Shown: positions 9,412 to 17,477 of the stretch, one piece after another
How positions within the stretch are numbered: position 1 is the stretch's first letter
How the letters are laid out: each line of letters starts with the position of its first letter
Assembly: GCF_014203225.1 (NCBI RefSeq)
Contig: NZ_JACHIO010000008.1
Coordinates: 124,001-188,000 of the forward strand
Reading direction: 5' to 3'
DNA: 64,000 nt
Source of the DNA: Granulicella mallensis
GTDB lineage: Bacteria; Acidobacteriota; Terriglobia; Terriglobales; Acidobacteriaceae
Notes under the pieces: model-generated
The model's input: the letters and a program-made list of their open reading frames with translations, nothing else
Database searches by the model: none
What the model was told of the DNA's origin: nothing
Position numbers and translations under genes: made by a program

Positions 9412-9428
9412 GACCCCCTAAGGGGGTC
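9412..9428. repeat. 17-bp palindrome before a small RHH gene
   Basis: GACCCCCT-A-AGGGGGTC is a perfect palindrome around one central base, 34 bases before the ATG of the next gene. It may be an operator or mark a DNA-processing site. Confidence 0.55.
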
Positions 9429-9462
9429 GTACTCACGAGCATAATTAAGTAGAGGTAGAAAC

Positions 9463-9681
9463 ATGAACGATGTAAAGGGTTCGGCTGCTGAGTCGTATTC
9501 AACACCACGCCGCAATAAGAGTGCCCCAGAAGTGATGACACCTTTATCAATGCGGCTGCGTCGCTCTGTGCATGTACGCTTTATCGAATACGCGGATGAG
9601 AAACGCCTGTCCTACCCTGATGCGTTGGAAGATTTGCTCAACAAGACATTGCAGCGAAGGTCGTCGAAACGTAGAAAATAG
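9463..9681 (+). CDS. Small ribbon-helix-helix-like protein
   Basis: This 72-aa basic protein has GAGG 8 bases before ATG. The segment TPLSMRLRRSVHVRFIEYADEKRL followed by a second helix around YPDALEDLLNKTL fits a short RHH domain. It lies downstream of the 17-bp palindrome, the probable operator. Its function is unknown; it may be a second regulator of the same plasmid-like block. Confidence 0.65.
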   Translation: MNDVKGSAAESYSTPRRNKSAPEVMTPLSMRLRRSVHVRFIEYADEKRLSYPDALEDLLNKTLQRRSSKRRK

Positions 9682-9778
9682 GAAACTTGGCGAACAGTAT
9701 TGTGCGTTCGGGCGAGCCATTAAAGATGGTTTTTTACGTGCTACATATACAGCACATCTGTCGCGGAAGGAGAGAATT

Positions 9779-9967
9779 ATGAAGTCAGAAAACGATGGTC
9801 TAAAAACGTCCCAGAACGCCATCAAGAACCTGAAATCATCGACGACGCCAGTTATGAGCAAGCTATCGGTCGAGCACTCTCCGAATACCTTGTCGATGGA
9901 AGAGTGGGTGCAGAACGGCATCAACCGCCTGAACGATCAGACAACACCCTTTCCAAAAGTGTTCTAA
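9779..9967 (+). CDS. Small protein of unknown function
   Basis: This 62-aa polar protein is not recognised. I call it because the ATG at 9779 is preceded by a strong GGAAGGAGAG ribosome site 5-6 bases away, and because it follows the small RHH gene on the same strand. The C-terminal half (SMEEWVQNGINRLND) is predicted helical. No catalytic motif is visible. Confidence 0.5.
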   Translation: MKSENDGLKTSQNAIKNLKSSTTPVMSKLSVEHSPNTLSMEEWVQNGINRLNDQTTPFPKVF

Positions 9968-10049
9968 GACCACTTACACGCTCTGAGTGCGTCAGCACTC
10001 GCTACGTTAGCCCAACGACGTTTCAGCACGAATCTGCTAACCTCATCCC

Positions 10050-10562
10050 ATGAAGCGTGTCGGCCCACTCCTCTCGCTCATGCAACAGGCAGGGCTCGCG
10101 CTCACTATCGGCGTCATCGCCTCTCTTTCCTGGTTCGTTCAGATCCTCTTTCGATCCCATTCCCGCACTTCTTTCACTCTTTGGTTCCTCCTGTACTTCG
10201 TCGTCGGGCTGGGGACCTTCATAGCTTCGATCTGGATCAGCTATGACCTCCGGACAGGCATCGAATCCGGACGCTGGCCGGAAACCGAAATTGAACGCTT
10301 TCGCACCATCTTCGACAAGCCGTGGCTCAACGGTCTAAACGTTACGCTCGCTTTCGCTGCGGTTTTTTTCATGTTCTTCGAGCTTCTCGCAAGCCATCTT
10401 CATCATGTCCCTGGCTATGGGTATGGCCTGCTCTTTTTCTCTCAAATCCTTTCGCAGTTCTCAATGGCTGTTCGTCGCCCACGCCCACGTTCCACAGACC
10501 AGCATATCGATTGGCGCAACGCACCTCCCATCACCTCCGACCACTGGGGATCCCCGTCATAG
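10050..10562 (+). CDS. Four-helix membrane protein of unknown function
   Basis: This 170-aa protein has four hydrophobic segments at about residues 14-34, 43-64, 95-113 and 124-140, with short basic loops and a polar C-terminal tail rich in Pro and Arg. No family is recognised. It is followed after 12 bases by a small gene and then the DNA methylase, so it may belong to that transcription unit. Membrane proteins beside restriction genes are sometimes effectors, but nothing here proves it. Confidence 0.65.
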   Translation: MKRVGPLLSLMQQAGLALTIGVIASLSWFVQILFRSHSRTSFTLWFLLYFVVGLGTFIASIWISYDLRTGIESGRWPETEIERFRTIFDKPWLNGLNVTLAFAAVFFMFFELLASHLHHVPGYGYGLLFFSQILSQFSMAVRRPRPRSTDQHIDWRNAPPITSDHWGSPS

Positions 10563-10574
10563 CCAGAGTCCCTT

Positions 10575-10820
10575 ATGAACTTGCAGGGCGATAGGGCTCT
10601 ATCGGCAGCCATGCCGGAGGATGCCCTGGTCTACGTCTTCAGCCACGGTCAGTTCATGCAAGCCGCGCGTTCCATCGTCATGGATTTCGAACTGACCGAA
10701 CGAGAGATGATGTGGAAGTTCGGGGGAAGGAAAGCGCGAAAAACAACAGAAATACCTTTCTTTATTCCCGTGAACATTCACGGTTTGACCCAGCTTTGCT
10801 TCACAGTGTATTCTCCGTGA
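10575..10820 (+). CDS. Small protein immediately upstream of the methylase
   Basis: This 81-aa protein has no recognised family. Its stop codon is followed at once by the methylase ATG (TGAATG, 10818-10823), suggesting coupled translation. Part of its 3' end is formed by the two palindromes that flank the methylase start, which limits its C-terminal sequence. It has no helix-turn-helix like that of restriction controller proteins. It could be a regulator or leader peptide rather than a functional protein. Confidence 0.45.
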   Translation: MNLQGDRALSAAMPEDALVYVFSHGQFMQAARSIVMDFELTEREMMWKFGGRKARKTTEIPFFIPVNIHGLTQLCFTVYSP

Positions 10821-10830
10821 ATGTTCACGG
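10768..10830. promoter_or_regulatory. Paired palindromes sequestering the methylase start codon
   Basis: CCGTGAACATTCACGG (10768-10783) and CCGTGAATGTTCACGG (10815-10830) are each near-perfect palindromes and are exact reverse complements of one another. The methylase ATG (10821-10823) lies in the centre of the second. In DNA they look like two operator sites 47 bases apart. In mRNA they could pair over 16 bases with a 31-base loop and hide the start codon. Confidence 0.75.
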
Positions 10831-11861
10831 AAACAAAACCAGACTCGACGGCCTTAGAACGGCAGCAAAGACGCATTAAACGCCTCAGGCAGCAGGGAGT
10901 CGTTCGATCGACTGTACTCGTGCATCAAGATTGCAAATTGGCGCTTGAGGGCCTACGCCCGTATTTCGTAGACCCAATCAAAGCGAAGCAGCTCATGCTT
11001 CTCACCGGGCAGATTCATGGAGCTGCAAAACCAATTAACGTCGCCCAGGTACGTCAACTTAGCCCATTGCGCTATCCAGGCGGGAAGACGTGGCTGGTGC
11101 CAGAGATTCGGAGCTGGCTGATAACGGCCAAGCGTAAGCCGACTCTTTTCATAGAGCCATTTGCCGGCGGTGCAATGGCCGGTCTCACAGTCGCAGCGGA
11201 AGATCTGGCAGATCACGTGTTGCTCTGCGAATTAGATGATGATGTCGCAGCGTTGTGGGAAACGATCTTCCAGGGAAACGCTGCAGACGTTCGGTGGCTT
11301 TGCAACAGCATCACGTCGTTTGATGTAACCCTAGAAAACGTGCGCCAGGTGTTGGACAGCGCACCCAAGGCTGTAAAGGGCCAAGCGTTTCGCACGATCG
11401 TCAAAAATCGTATGCAGCGTGGCGGTATCATGGCGGCCGGCGCGGGACTGGTGAAAGAAGGAGAGGCTGGCCGGGGTCTTCACTCGCGCTGGTATCCCCA
11501 AACGCTAGCCACACGCATCGATGCGCTGCACTCTTTCAAAGATCGAGTCGCCTTCCAGCATGCCGACGCCTTTGATGTGATCCGCGAACATGCTGATGAT
11601 TCTGGGGCATGCTTCTTTATCGATCCGCCTTATACGGCTGGTGGGAAGAAGGCAGGAAGCCGGCTATATACGCACAACGAGGTCGACCACGCGGGTCTAT
11701 TTGCGCTCATGGCAAGCGTCCACGGAACCGTAATGCTCACCTACGACGACTCGCCGGAGGTGCGGAAATTAGCCAAGCAGCACAAGTTCCGCATCGTCGA
11801 AATCCCGATGAAAAACACCCATCACGTAATCATTCGAGAGTTGCTTATTCTGAAACCTTGA
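10821..11861 (+). CDS. D12-class N6-adenine DNA methylase with RHH-like N-terminus
   Basis: This 346-aa Dam-type enzyme transfers methyl from S-adenosylmethionine to adenine N6. LRYPGGKTWLVPEI and the SAM-binding FIEPFAGG lie near residues 76-117, and the catalytic DPPY motif (FFIDPPYTAGG) is near 267. Residues about 10-50, with a RLRQQGVVRSTVLVH segment, resemble a ribbon-helix-helix arm, which could let the enzyme bind the palindromes around its own start and regulate itself; that is inference. Its 3' end overlaps the convergent NotI-like gene by 17 bases, consistent with a restriction-modification pair. Confidence 0.92.
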   Translation: MFTETKPDSTALERQQRRIKRLRQQGVVRSTVLVHQDCKLALEGLRPYFVDPIKAKQLMLLTGQIHGAAKPINVAQVRQLSPLRYPGGKTWLVPEIRSWLITAKRKPTLFIEPFAGGAMAGLTVAAEDLADHVLLCELDDDVAALWETIFQGNAADVRWLCNSITSFDVTLENVRQVLDSAPKAVKGQAFRTIVKNRMQRGGIMAAGAGLVKEGEAGRGLHSRWYPQTLATRIDALHSFKDRVAFQHADAFDVIREHADDSGACFFIDPPYTAGGKKAGSRLYTHNEVDHAGLFALMASVHGTVMLTYDDSPEVRKLAKQHKFRIVEIPMKNTHHVIIRELLILKP

Positions 11862-12918
11862 AGACCTTGTTTGTACGCTGCGGGTCGTTGATGACGCCCT
11901 TTAGATTGTTCGTGAAATCAGCTTTAGCCAGGGGCTCTGTAGCGTTCAGGGCTCGCCGCGAGCTATCTAGCGTTGTGTAGTGAATCTCTGCGGTTCTAAG
12001 GCGCAGCGCATCGTCATAGTCGACGATGAACCAGACAATCGCAGCGTTGTCGCGGCGGGCGCGTTCATCACCGCGGATGTAAACGTCATCGAGCTTATTC
12101 ATGTTGTCGAAGAAGAATTTGTCGATAACAATCGCTACTTTCTTCCCCCAGGCCTGGAGCACAGGCACCTTTACGTCGAGCTGCGGGGAGAGACGCTTCG
12201 GGCCGCTGCTGCGGTAGTCCGGCCGTCGCTTGCCCAAGGGAAACAGAATCCCCGTGGGAGCTGCGGCATATGCCTGAAACTCAGTAATCATTTTGCCACC
12301 GGAGAAATATAGAGCCTGAGTTTCGACGGCAGCCCACTCCAGTTCGTTCGCTTGCATGCTGGGCGGATTCACCACTAGCCAGTCGATGCGGCCTGCTTTC
12401 TTTTCCGCCTCTTCTTCTTCGACGACATCCTCAGCCACATCTTCATCGTGCGCCGCTTCCATCGGCAGCCGTGCATCTGAGATTTTCCGCAGGAATGGCG
12501 TTTCTTTAACGATGATGGGTTTCGGTTGGTCGAGCATCTTTTCGGAGATCCAGCTAAACAGGCTCTTGCCGTCCTCCACCTCAGCAACAAAGCGAGTCGG
12601 GCAAGTCGTCACGATTTTGTCACCGGGGACAAAGACGCCGGCCTTGTCTTCACCAGGAGCATATTTGCGGATGGAGCAGACGCCGCCGCGTTTGTTGCAT
12701 CGAGCCCCAGGAAGCAGCGTTTCAAGGAACGGGCATGGCGGAGCATCAGGAAGGCTCCGTACAGATGCTTCCATCTGTTTTACGGAGAGAGCGCCGAAGA
12801 CTTGCCTCTCTTCTGGCGTCAACGTCCCCATATCTTTACCGAACCACTCGGCGATTCCATAGCGGGGTGTGGCTTGGCGCGGTGGTCGAGGCGTAGTGTT
12901 GCGTGGGACTCTGGGCAT
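11845..12918 (-). CDS. NotI-family restriction endonuclease
   Basis: This 357-aa protein resembles the NotI group, PD-(D/E)XK enzymes with an iron bound by four cysteines near the N-terminus. The Cys pattern is visible: CPFL (about residue 62), C and GVCS (about 71-79) and TTCP (about 104). EWAAVETQALYFSGG (about 200) matches the active-site region of NotI, with the Glu of an ExQ pair. A Glu-rich linker lies near 150-175. The start ATG has GGAAG 13 bases upstream. It is convergent with the adenine methylase, its presumed protector; the target must then contain an adenine, unlike the GCGGCCGC site of NotI itself. Confidence 0.85.
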   Translation of the reverse strand: MPRVPRNTTPRPPRQATPRYGIAEWFGKDMGTLTPEERQVFGALSVKQMEASVRSLPDAPPCPFLETLLPGARCNKRGGVCSIRKYAPGEDKAGVFVPGDKIVTTCPTRFVAEVEDGKSLFSWISEKMLDQPKPIIVKETPFLRKISDARLPMEAAHDEDVAEDVVEEEEAEKKAGRIDWLVVNPPSMQANELEWAAVETQALYFSGGKMITEFQAYAAAPTGILFPLGKRRPDYRSSGPKRLSPQLDVKVPVLQAWGKKVAIVIDKFFFDNMNKLDDVYIRGDERARRDNAAIVWFIVDYDDALRLRTAEIHYTTLDSSRRALNATEPLAKADFTNNLKGVINDPQRTNKVFKVSE

Positions 12919-13075
12919 CGGGTCAGGGTTCTTCCAGTTTAGATTCTCACTGAATAGTACCTAGATGGCTCGCTCCGGCCGAGCCTAAAGTGTTGCTGTA
13001 GTCGGTACCCATTGATTTTCACAGGGCAATCGTCGGGAAGGGTTTACGCTTGGTGCGTTCTCCTGGAGGCAGCAA

Positions 13076-13207
13076 ATGACTACGTCGAAGAAAGACGCAA
13101 GCAAGGCCAGCAAGCTTCTTAGGACCAGCAAGAGCGCCACCGTACGCAGTGTGGCCGGGTCAGACCTTGCCGGGGCTAAGAAGAAGGCCACCAAGAAGAA
13201 AAAGTAG
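13076..13207 (+). CDS. Conserved-type 43-residue Lys/Ser-rich small protein
   Basis: A strong TGGAGG site precedes ATG at 13076 by 6 bases. The 43-aa product has the pattern SKxLRxxKS...RSVAGSxLA and a Lys-rich tail, which I recognise as a widespread class of very small proteins of unknown function found in many bacteria. A bidirectional terminator follows 35 bases after the stop. Its size hides it from length-filtered gene finding. Confidence 0.7.
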   Translation: MTTSKKDASKASKLLRTSKSATVRSVAGSDLAGAKKKATKKKK

Positions 13208-13241
13208 TATTTGGTGACCCCGAAGTGACGATTTTGGGCGC

Positions 13242-13279
13242 AAAAAGGAGCCGCATTTGCGGCCCCCTTTTGGGTTTTT
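13242..13279. terminator. Bidirectional rho-independent terminator
   Basis: AAAAGG-A-GCCGC...GCGGCC-CCCTTTT forms a stem followed by GGGTTTTT on the plus strand, and an A tract precedes it for the minus strand. It separates the small plus-strand gene from the convergent DUF3892 gene. Confidence 0.75.
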
Positions 13280-13291
13280 GCTGGATTACGT

Positions 13292-13594
13292 CTACGCAAC
13301 GAGTTTGCAAGTTCCGTTGCACTCGGTAAGCGCCAGCAGGTTGTCATTCCACTTGCCGTCAGCGTATGTGCGGAGATAGGGGTTCTTCCCTGCCTCACGG
13401 ACAACGTCGATGTACACCTTGCGGTTAGTGGTGCGATCGAGCGTATAGAACGCCTCGGACTTGGCATCGATACGGCGAATTACTTCCTCGCGCGTCAGCA
13501 TCCACTGACCAGTGATATTTCCGATGTGGGTGATGTGCTCGTGGCGGCTTTCGCGATTGGGCTTGGTGATGCAGGTTGTCAGGAACTCGGACAT
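13292..13594 (-). CDS. DUF3892-family protein
   Basis: This 100-aa protein ends with a YLRTYADGKWNDNLLALTEC segment, which fits the DUF3892 signature (YxRTxxDG...DNLLxLxxC). An I..IG...GQWxLTREEVIRRI stretch lies near the N-terminus, as in the family. The biochemical role of DUF3892 is unknown. AAGGAG lies 8 bases before ATG. Members are often scattered in accessory regions. Here it stands alone, convergent with the 43-residue gene. Confidence 0.8.
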   Translation of the reverse strand: MSEFLTTCITKPNRESRHEHITHIGNITGQWMLTREEVIRRIDAKSEAFYTLDRTTNRKVYIDVVREAGKNPYLRTYADGKWNDNLLALTECNGTCKLVA

Positions 13595-13763
13595 GGTGTG
13601 TCTCCTTGTGTAGCTCGGTCACCCATGAAAGAATCGAATTAGTGAAGGCGATCCCATCATGGGTGAACCGAGGCCGTAAAGCGCCCGGCTGGAACCGGTC
13701 GCGTTCTGCGGTTTTGCATGCTGGCGAGCGGCCCGACGATTCGGGCCGCTTTTCAGTACACGC

Positions 13764-15011
13764 CTAAAGCTCTGGGGCTAGTTCTAGCTGGGTCGCTATA
13801 TCAGCAGCGGTTTCCGTATCGGCTAAAACTTTGCTCAACTCCGTCTTCTCACGGATGTACTTCATCAGCGATCGAATCGTATTTGCGCCGGCTTTACCTA
13901 GCGCTATTCTCGGCCGGCCTTGCGCGTCACGTACTACGTTGCCGGCTTCGTCAATCTCCTGCTGGCCCAGCAGGTTCAGCCAGTCGGGGTTATGGCGTGA
14001 CCAGTCAATCTGACCGATACGCTCAATAAAATAGGTTCTATCCACGGGTGTCAGGGTCGCGCGGAAAGTCAGGTCGTTGAACAGTAGGCCCAACACCTGC
14101 AGGCCTGGCGACGTGTACAGAAGTGAATCGCGATCCTTGAGCTTTGGCCCGAGGTGCTGACCCAACGTCAAAAAATAAGTATGCAACTCGTCAGCACGCG
14201 TCTCGAAGTTCGCCCAAGTCAGGTTTGGTGTTTCTACACGGGCAGAATCGCTCTCTTGGAAGCTGCGGCCTTCCATTGCTCCGCGCACCGTTCGGACTAA
14301 CGACTGCTGTGTAGTAAATGCAGTTGACTTCTTACCCAGCGAGGCCTTCCTGCGTTCAACACCGCCATGAGACTCAAAAAAATGCATCTCCCCAAGCTTG
14401 TTAGCTAGCTGAATGTATACGTCGGATTGATCCAGGGCGAGCGCCATCGCCGACGCCACGGTGGTCTGCAGCGCGTTGAAGTCGAAGAACAACTGCCCGA
14501 GCTGTTCGATGGTTAGAGTTTTGCCAGGCGCAGGGGCATAGAGAACCGTAGGGAACAAAAATAAGTTTTCCAGGTCGGCACTTTTTGGTTGCTCTAGCGC
14601 CCCTGTGACTCGAGCCAAGCCATCAAGCAAAATCCGAGTGCTCGCCATGGAGACCCAGGACGTACCCGCCGCGGTTTCTTCCCCATACGAATCTTTGAAG
14701 GGAGTGAATTCGATGGATTCCGTCAGTCCGATGCAGATCGCTGGAAACGCCCCCGGCAGCTTCGAATTGTCGAAACGGTGCTGGATATATTCGCCCGTCC
14801 CGGCCGATCGATCGCTTTTTGTCTTGCGCTGGGTGTTGTCATATATCGCACGCAGCTCGACAGGAAGATTTTTCCAGTTAGAGGAGCGAGGGTCATGTCC
14901 GAGGACGCCCAAAACGTCAGCGGTCGTCAGCTGCGCCGTAAACGTCTGCAAATGATGGCCAAATTTTCCACGAACCGAGTAAACCGGTATTCCTTTAATT
15001 GTGCTTGCCAT
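13764..15011 (-). CDS. Solitary DndB/DGQHR-like protein with degraded motif
   Basis: This 415-aa protein follows the layout of DndB-type DGQHR-domain proteins: a RILLDGLARVTGALE segment (about residue 129) where DGQHR is expected, then a predicted iPvvl-type strand and GQLFFDFNALQTTV (about 172), matching the F-x-D-x-N segment of the family. Gln and His of DGQHR are replaced by Leu and Ala. DndB regulates or assists phosphorothioate DNA modification, but no dndACDE genes are present. The start at 15011 is chosen because GGAG lies 8 bases upstream; an earlier in-frame start would add 40 unlikely residues. It is divergent from the 15.3-kb operon across a palindrome. Confidence 0.75.
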   Translation of the reverse strand: MASTIKGIPVYSVRGKFGHHLQTFTAQLTTADVLGVLGHDPRSSNWKNLPVELRAIYDNTQRKTKSDRSAGTGEYIQHRFDNSKLPGAFPAICIGLTESIEFTPFKDSYGEETAAGTSWVSMASTRILLDGLARVTGALEQPKSADLENLFLFPTVLYAPAPGKTLTIEQLGQLFFDFNALQTTVASAMALALDQSDVYIQLANKLGEMHFFESHGGVERRKASLGKKSTAFTTQQSLVRTVRGAMEGRSFQESDSARVETPNLTWANFETRADELHTYFLTLGQHLGPKLKDRDSLLYTSPGLQVLGLLFNDLTFRATLTPVDRTYFIERIGQIDWSRHNPDWLNLLGQQEIDEAGNVVRDAQGRPRIALGKAGANTIRSLMKYIREKTELSKVLADTETAADIATQLELAPEL

Positions 15012-15247
15012 CGGAGCTCCAAATGGAAAATATCGACCTATTCGGGCAAAGAGCGCACGAAGCTGGCTGATATTTTTAAATATACACGATTTAAAATGAA
15101 AATGCTGTTGCCGGCAAGCAATTCCCCGCACCGATTCGTATATTTTTCGCGTGCGGCATCTTGTGAGTTCTGAAATGTCCGTTAGAGCGAACGGGCACAG
15201 ATCTCCACACTCGATTCCTCTCCGGCTTTAACATATTTGCATTTTAC

Positions 15248-15271
15248 ATATGATAAAGGAAGTTATCATAT
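15248..15271. promoter_or_regulatory. Operator-like 9-bp inverted repeat between divergent genes
   Basis: ATATGATAA (15248-15256) and TTATCATAT (15263-15271) are perfectly complementary with a 6-base spacer. The site lies 16 bases before the ATG of the next operon and between it and the divergent DndB-like gene, so a regulator bound here could control one or both. The surroundings are A+T-rich, as for a promoter. Confidence 0.65.
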
Positions 15272-15286
15272 ATAAATGAGGTGAAC

Positions 15287-15610
15287 ATGGCTAACATTGA
15301 AAACACATATAACTATGGCCGGCAGAAGCTTTGGCAGGCTGTCCATTCTCTCGCTACCGGCACAGGCAACATCCAAGAGAGGCTGGAAAGCGCAATGATG
15401 GGTTTGAATGGGCTGCAATCGAATCAAGAATGGCTTCCGGTGGAAGTGCGCCACAAGTTAGAAGCGATCATTCAGGAGCTCACCAGAACGCCAGCCCAAG
15501 GAAGCGAAGGAAGGATCAAAGCCACCCTCCGAATGATGAGCAATGAGGAAGGTTCAGAGCTCGCAGGGCGAATCTTTAGTCTCTATATAGAGCTTCGCGG
15601 CGGGATCTGA
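15287..15610 (+). CDS. Small all-helical protein, first gene of a three-gene operon
   Basis: This 107-aa protein has no recognised family. It is rich in Glu, Gln, Leu and Arg and predicted to be mostly helical. The ATG at 15287 has GAGG 5 bases upstream and is preferred over a GTG 6 bases earlier. The next gene starts 4 bases after its stop. Its place at the head of an operon with a nuclease-like protein and a recombinase, behind a palindromic operator, suggests a regulator or accessory subunit. Confidence 0.65.
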   Translation: MANIENTYNYGRQKLWQAVHSLATGTGNIQERLESAMMGLNGLQSNQEWLPVEVRHKLEAIIQELTRTPAQGSEGRIKATLRMMSNEEGSELAGRIFSLYIELRGGI

Positions 15611-15614
15611 TCGT

Positions 15615-16040
15615 ATGGGACAGAAGATCAAACTGCCGGAGCCGGTCGCCGATATCTACCGGGCAGTCGTCCGGCTCGAAGAGCTGTATCCCGGTCGGAA
15701 GTTTACGCCAGACGGTCACCTGGTCGGCTCCATCGGTGAAGTGATCGCGGCCGAAGCGCTTGGCCTCACCCTCTATCCTGCGTCCTATGCTGGCTATGAC
15801 GCCCACGACGGTAAGGGCGGCGACGTGCAAATCAAGATGACGGCCGGCCACAGCGTGGCGATGTATGCCGAGTGCATCCGCCTCGTCGTCCTCAAGGTCA
15901 TTTCATCCGAAGAGGTGGAAATTGCTTATGACGGGCCGGGTGCCCCGGCTTGGTCTGCCGCCGGCAAGGTCGGCAAGAACGGGCAGCGTGTCGTGCGGCT
16001 CTCCCGGCTGCGCGCTCTGGCTGCGGAGCATGACGAATGA
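15615..16040 (+). CDS. PD-(D/E)XK-like protein (DUF6998 type)
   Basis: This 141-aa protein has GSIGE (Glu42) followed by GKGGDVQIK (Asp70, Gln72, Lys74), the spacing and order of a PD-(D/E)XK nuclease core with a D-x-Q-x-K variant. LVGSIGEVIAAEALGL resembles the DUF6998 family. A DNA-cutting or DNA-binding role is inferred from the motif. It lies between the small helical protein and a tyrosine recombinase: 4-base gap upstream, ATGA overlap (16037-16040) downstream. It could be a stand-alone restriction nuclease or work with the recombinase. Confidence 0.7.
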   Translation: MGQKIKLPEPVADIYRAVVRLEELYPGRKFTPDGHLVGSIGEVIAAEALGLTLYPASYAGYDAHDGKGGDVQIKMTAGHSVAMYAECIRLVVLKVISSEEVEIAYDGPGAPAWSAAGKVGKNGQRVVRLSRLRALAAEHDE

Positions 16041-16999
16041 ACGAGATTACTTCCCTACGGCCCGCCGTTGTCTCTAATCGCTTGCCAGCGCTCTTTCGAG
16101 CCGTCCCTCATGGCGGTCGTCGCTTCTGGGAGTTCTTCACTGTCAACATCCGCACCCCGAACACCCGCCGAGCCTACTTCAAAGCCGCCGAGGGATTCGC
16201 CGCCTGGTGTGAGGTCAAAGGCGTGGGGGATCTCTCCGGGGTGACGCCGGTGCACGTTGCGGCGTATATCGAGCAGCTCGGCCGCACCCACTCGAAGCCG
16301 ACCGTCAAACAGCACCTCGCCGCGATCAGGATGCTCTTCGATTGGCTGGTGACCGGGCACGTCATGGAGACCAACCCGGCTCATGCGGTACGCGGACCGA
16401 AGCACAGCGTTAGAAAAGGCAAGACCTCCGTGCTCTCGTCCGACGAGATGCGCGAGCTGCTTGCCGCGATCGACACCTGTTCCCTGCTCGGGCTCCGCGA
16501 CCGCGCCCTGATCGCCCTGATGGGTTACACCTTCGCCCGCGTCGGCGCAGCCACCGGAATGAAGGTCCAAGACTTTTACGTGCACAAGCGACGCGGCTGG
16601 GTGCGACTTCACGAGAAAGGCGGCAAGGTGACCGAGCTTCCCTGCCACCATAACCTGGACCAGTATTTAGAGGAGTGGATTGCGGCGTCCGGACTTGGCA
16701 CTGAACCGGAGGCTCCACTCTTTCCTACCCTGCGCCATGGCCGGCTGACGGATCGCACTCCTCTGCCACAGGCCAATGTGCACATGATGATTCAGCGGCG
16801 GGCCCGAGCTGCAGGACTACAAACCAAGATCAGCGCTCACAGCTTCCGCGCCACCGGGATCACCACCTACCTGCAGAACGGCGGTAAGCTTGAGATCGCC
16901 CAGCAGATGGCCGGCCATGAATCCGCGCGAACCACTGGACTCTATGACCGGCGCAACGATGAGATTGCTCTTGATGAGGTGGAGCGGATTGCCTTTTGA
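16037..16999 (+). CDS. Second tyrosine recombinase (XerC/D-like)
   Basis: This 320-aa recombinase has a SAM-like core-binding domain (about residues 30-115) and complete catalytic residues: Arg in FARVGAA (about 167), HSFRATG (about 268), GHES (about 293) and Tyr in YDRR (about 303). The start ATG overlaps the previous stop in ATGA and has GGAG 7 bases upstream. Unlike the integrase at 923, it lies 4 kb from the nearest attachment repeat and in an operon with a nuclease-like gene. It may be the integrase of a nested element, a dimer-resolution enzyme for the excised circle, or part of a recombinase-based system. Confidence 0.92.
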   Translation: MNEITSLRPAVVSNRLPALFRAVPHGGRRFWEFFTVNIRTPNTRRAYFKAAEGFAAWCEVKGVGDLSGVTPVHVAAYIEQLGRTHSKPTVKQHLAAIRMLFDWLVTGHVMETNPAHAVRGPKHSVRKGKTSVLSSDEMRELLAAIDTCSLLGLRDRALIALMGYTFARVGAATGMKVQDFYVHKRRGWVRLHEKGGKVTELPCHHNLDQYLEEWIAASGLGTEPEAPLFPTLRHGRLTDRTPLPQANVHMMIQRRARAAGLQTKISAHSFRATGITTYLQNGGKLEIAQQMAGHESARTTGLYDRRNDEIALDEVERIAF

Positions 17000-17155
17000 A
17001 GTGTTTATAAAAAGTCAGAATCGAGTTTATTCCTTTAACGCTTTACAGTCCGGCCACATCCATTCCAGTCCCAAAGCACATTTGAATAGCCACGCCGAGC
17101 GGGATTCTTTCGCTTGCGTGACTGGTAAACTTGCGGACATCGAGGAGAACGCCTG

Positions 17156-17344
17156 ATGACGATTAATCCCTTCAACTCCATCAATGAAGTTAAGAAGCTG
17201 GCCGAGAATCGGGTCCATCACAACAACAACAAATGTCCTTCCGGCTACGACATCCCCAAAAAAGAGCGCAGACCCGGAACAGCCGGCTATAGGTTGTGCC
17301 AGCACTGCAAAGACCTGAATGCTAAGGCGCGTTCAAAGGGCTAA
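17156..17344 (+). CDS. Small basic protein of unknown function
   Basis: This 62-aa protein has GAGGAGA about 8 bases before ATG. It contains a single C-x-x-C pair (CQHC) near the C-terminus and one earlier Cys in NKCPSGYD, which could bind a metal. A stretch of four Asn and two His lies at about residues 21-26. No family is recognised. It follows the recombinase on the same strand after about 155 bases. Confidence 0.5.
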   Translation: MTINPFNSINEVKKLAENRVHHNNNKCPSGYDIPKKERRPGTAGYRLCQHCKDLNAKARSKG

Positions 17345-17477
17345 CACAATCGTGGTCGATTAAGCCCAAAGCTTCTGGCTCACAGAATCTTCCAACCAGA
17401 GCAGCTCCCGAGAATTTTCTTCCATCTCCAGCGTGAGGAGGTTATATTTGGCCCTCGCAGGTCTGTGAGGTTCGCCT

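Noticed and set aside
13764-15011. Phosphorothioate (Dnd) modification system
   Set aside because: Only a DndB-like gene is present; no dndA, C, D or E in the window.
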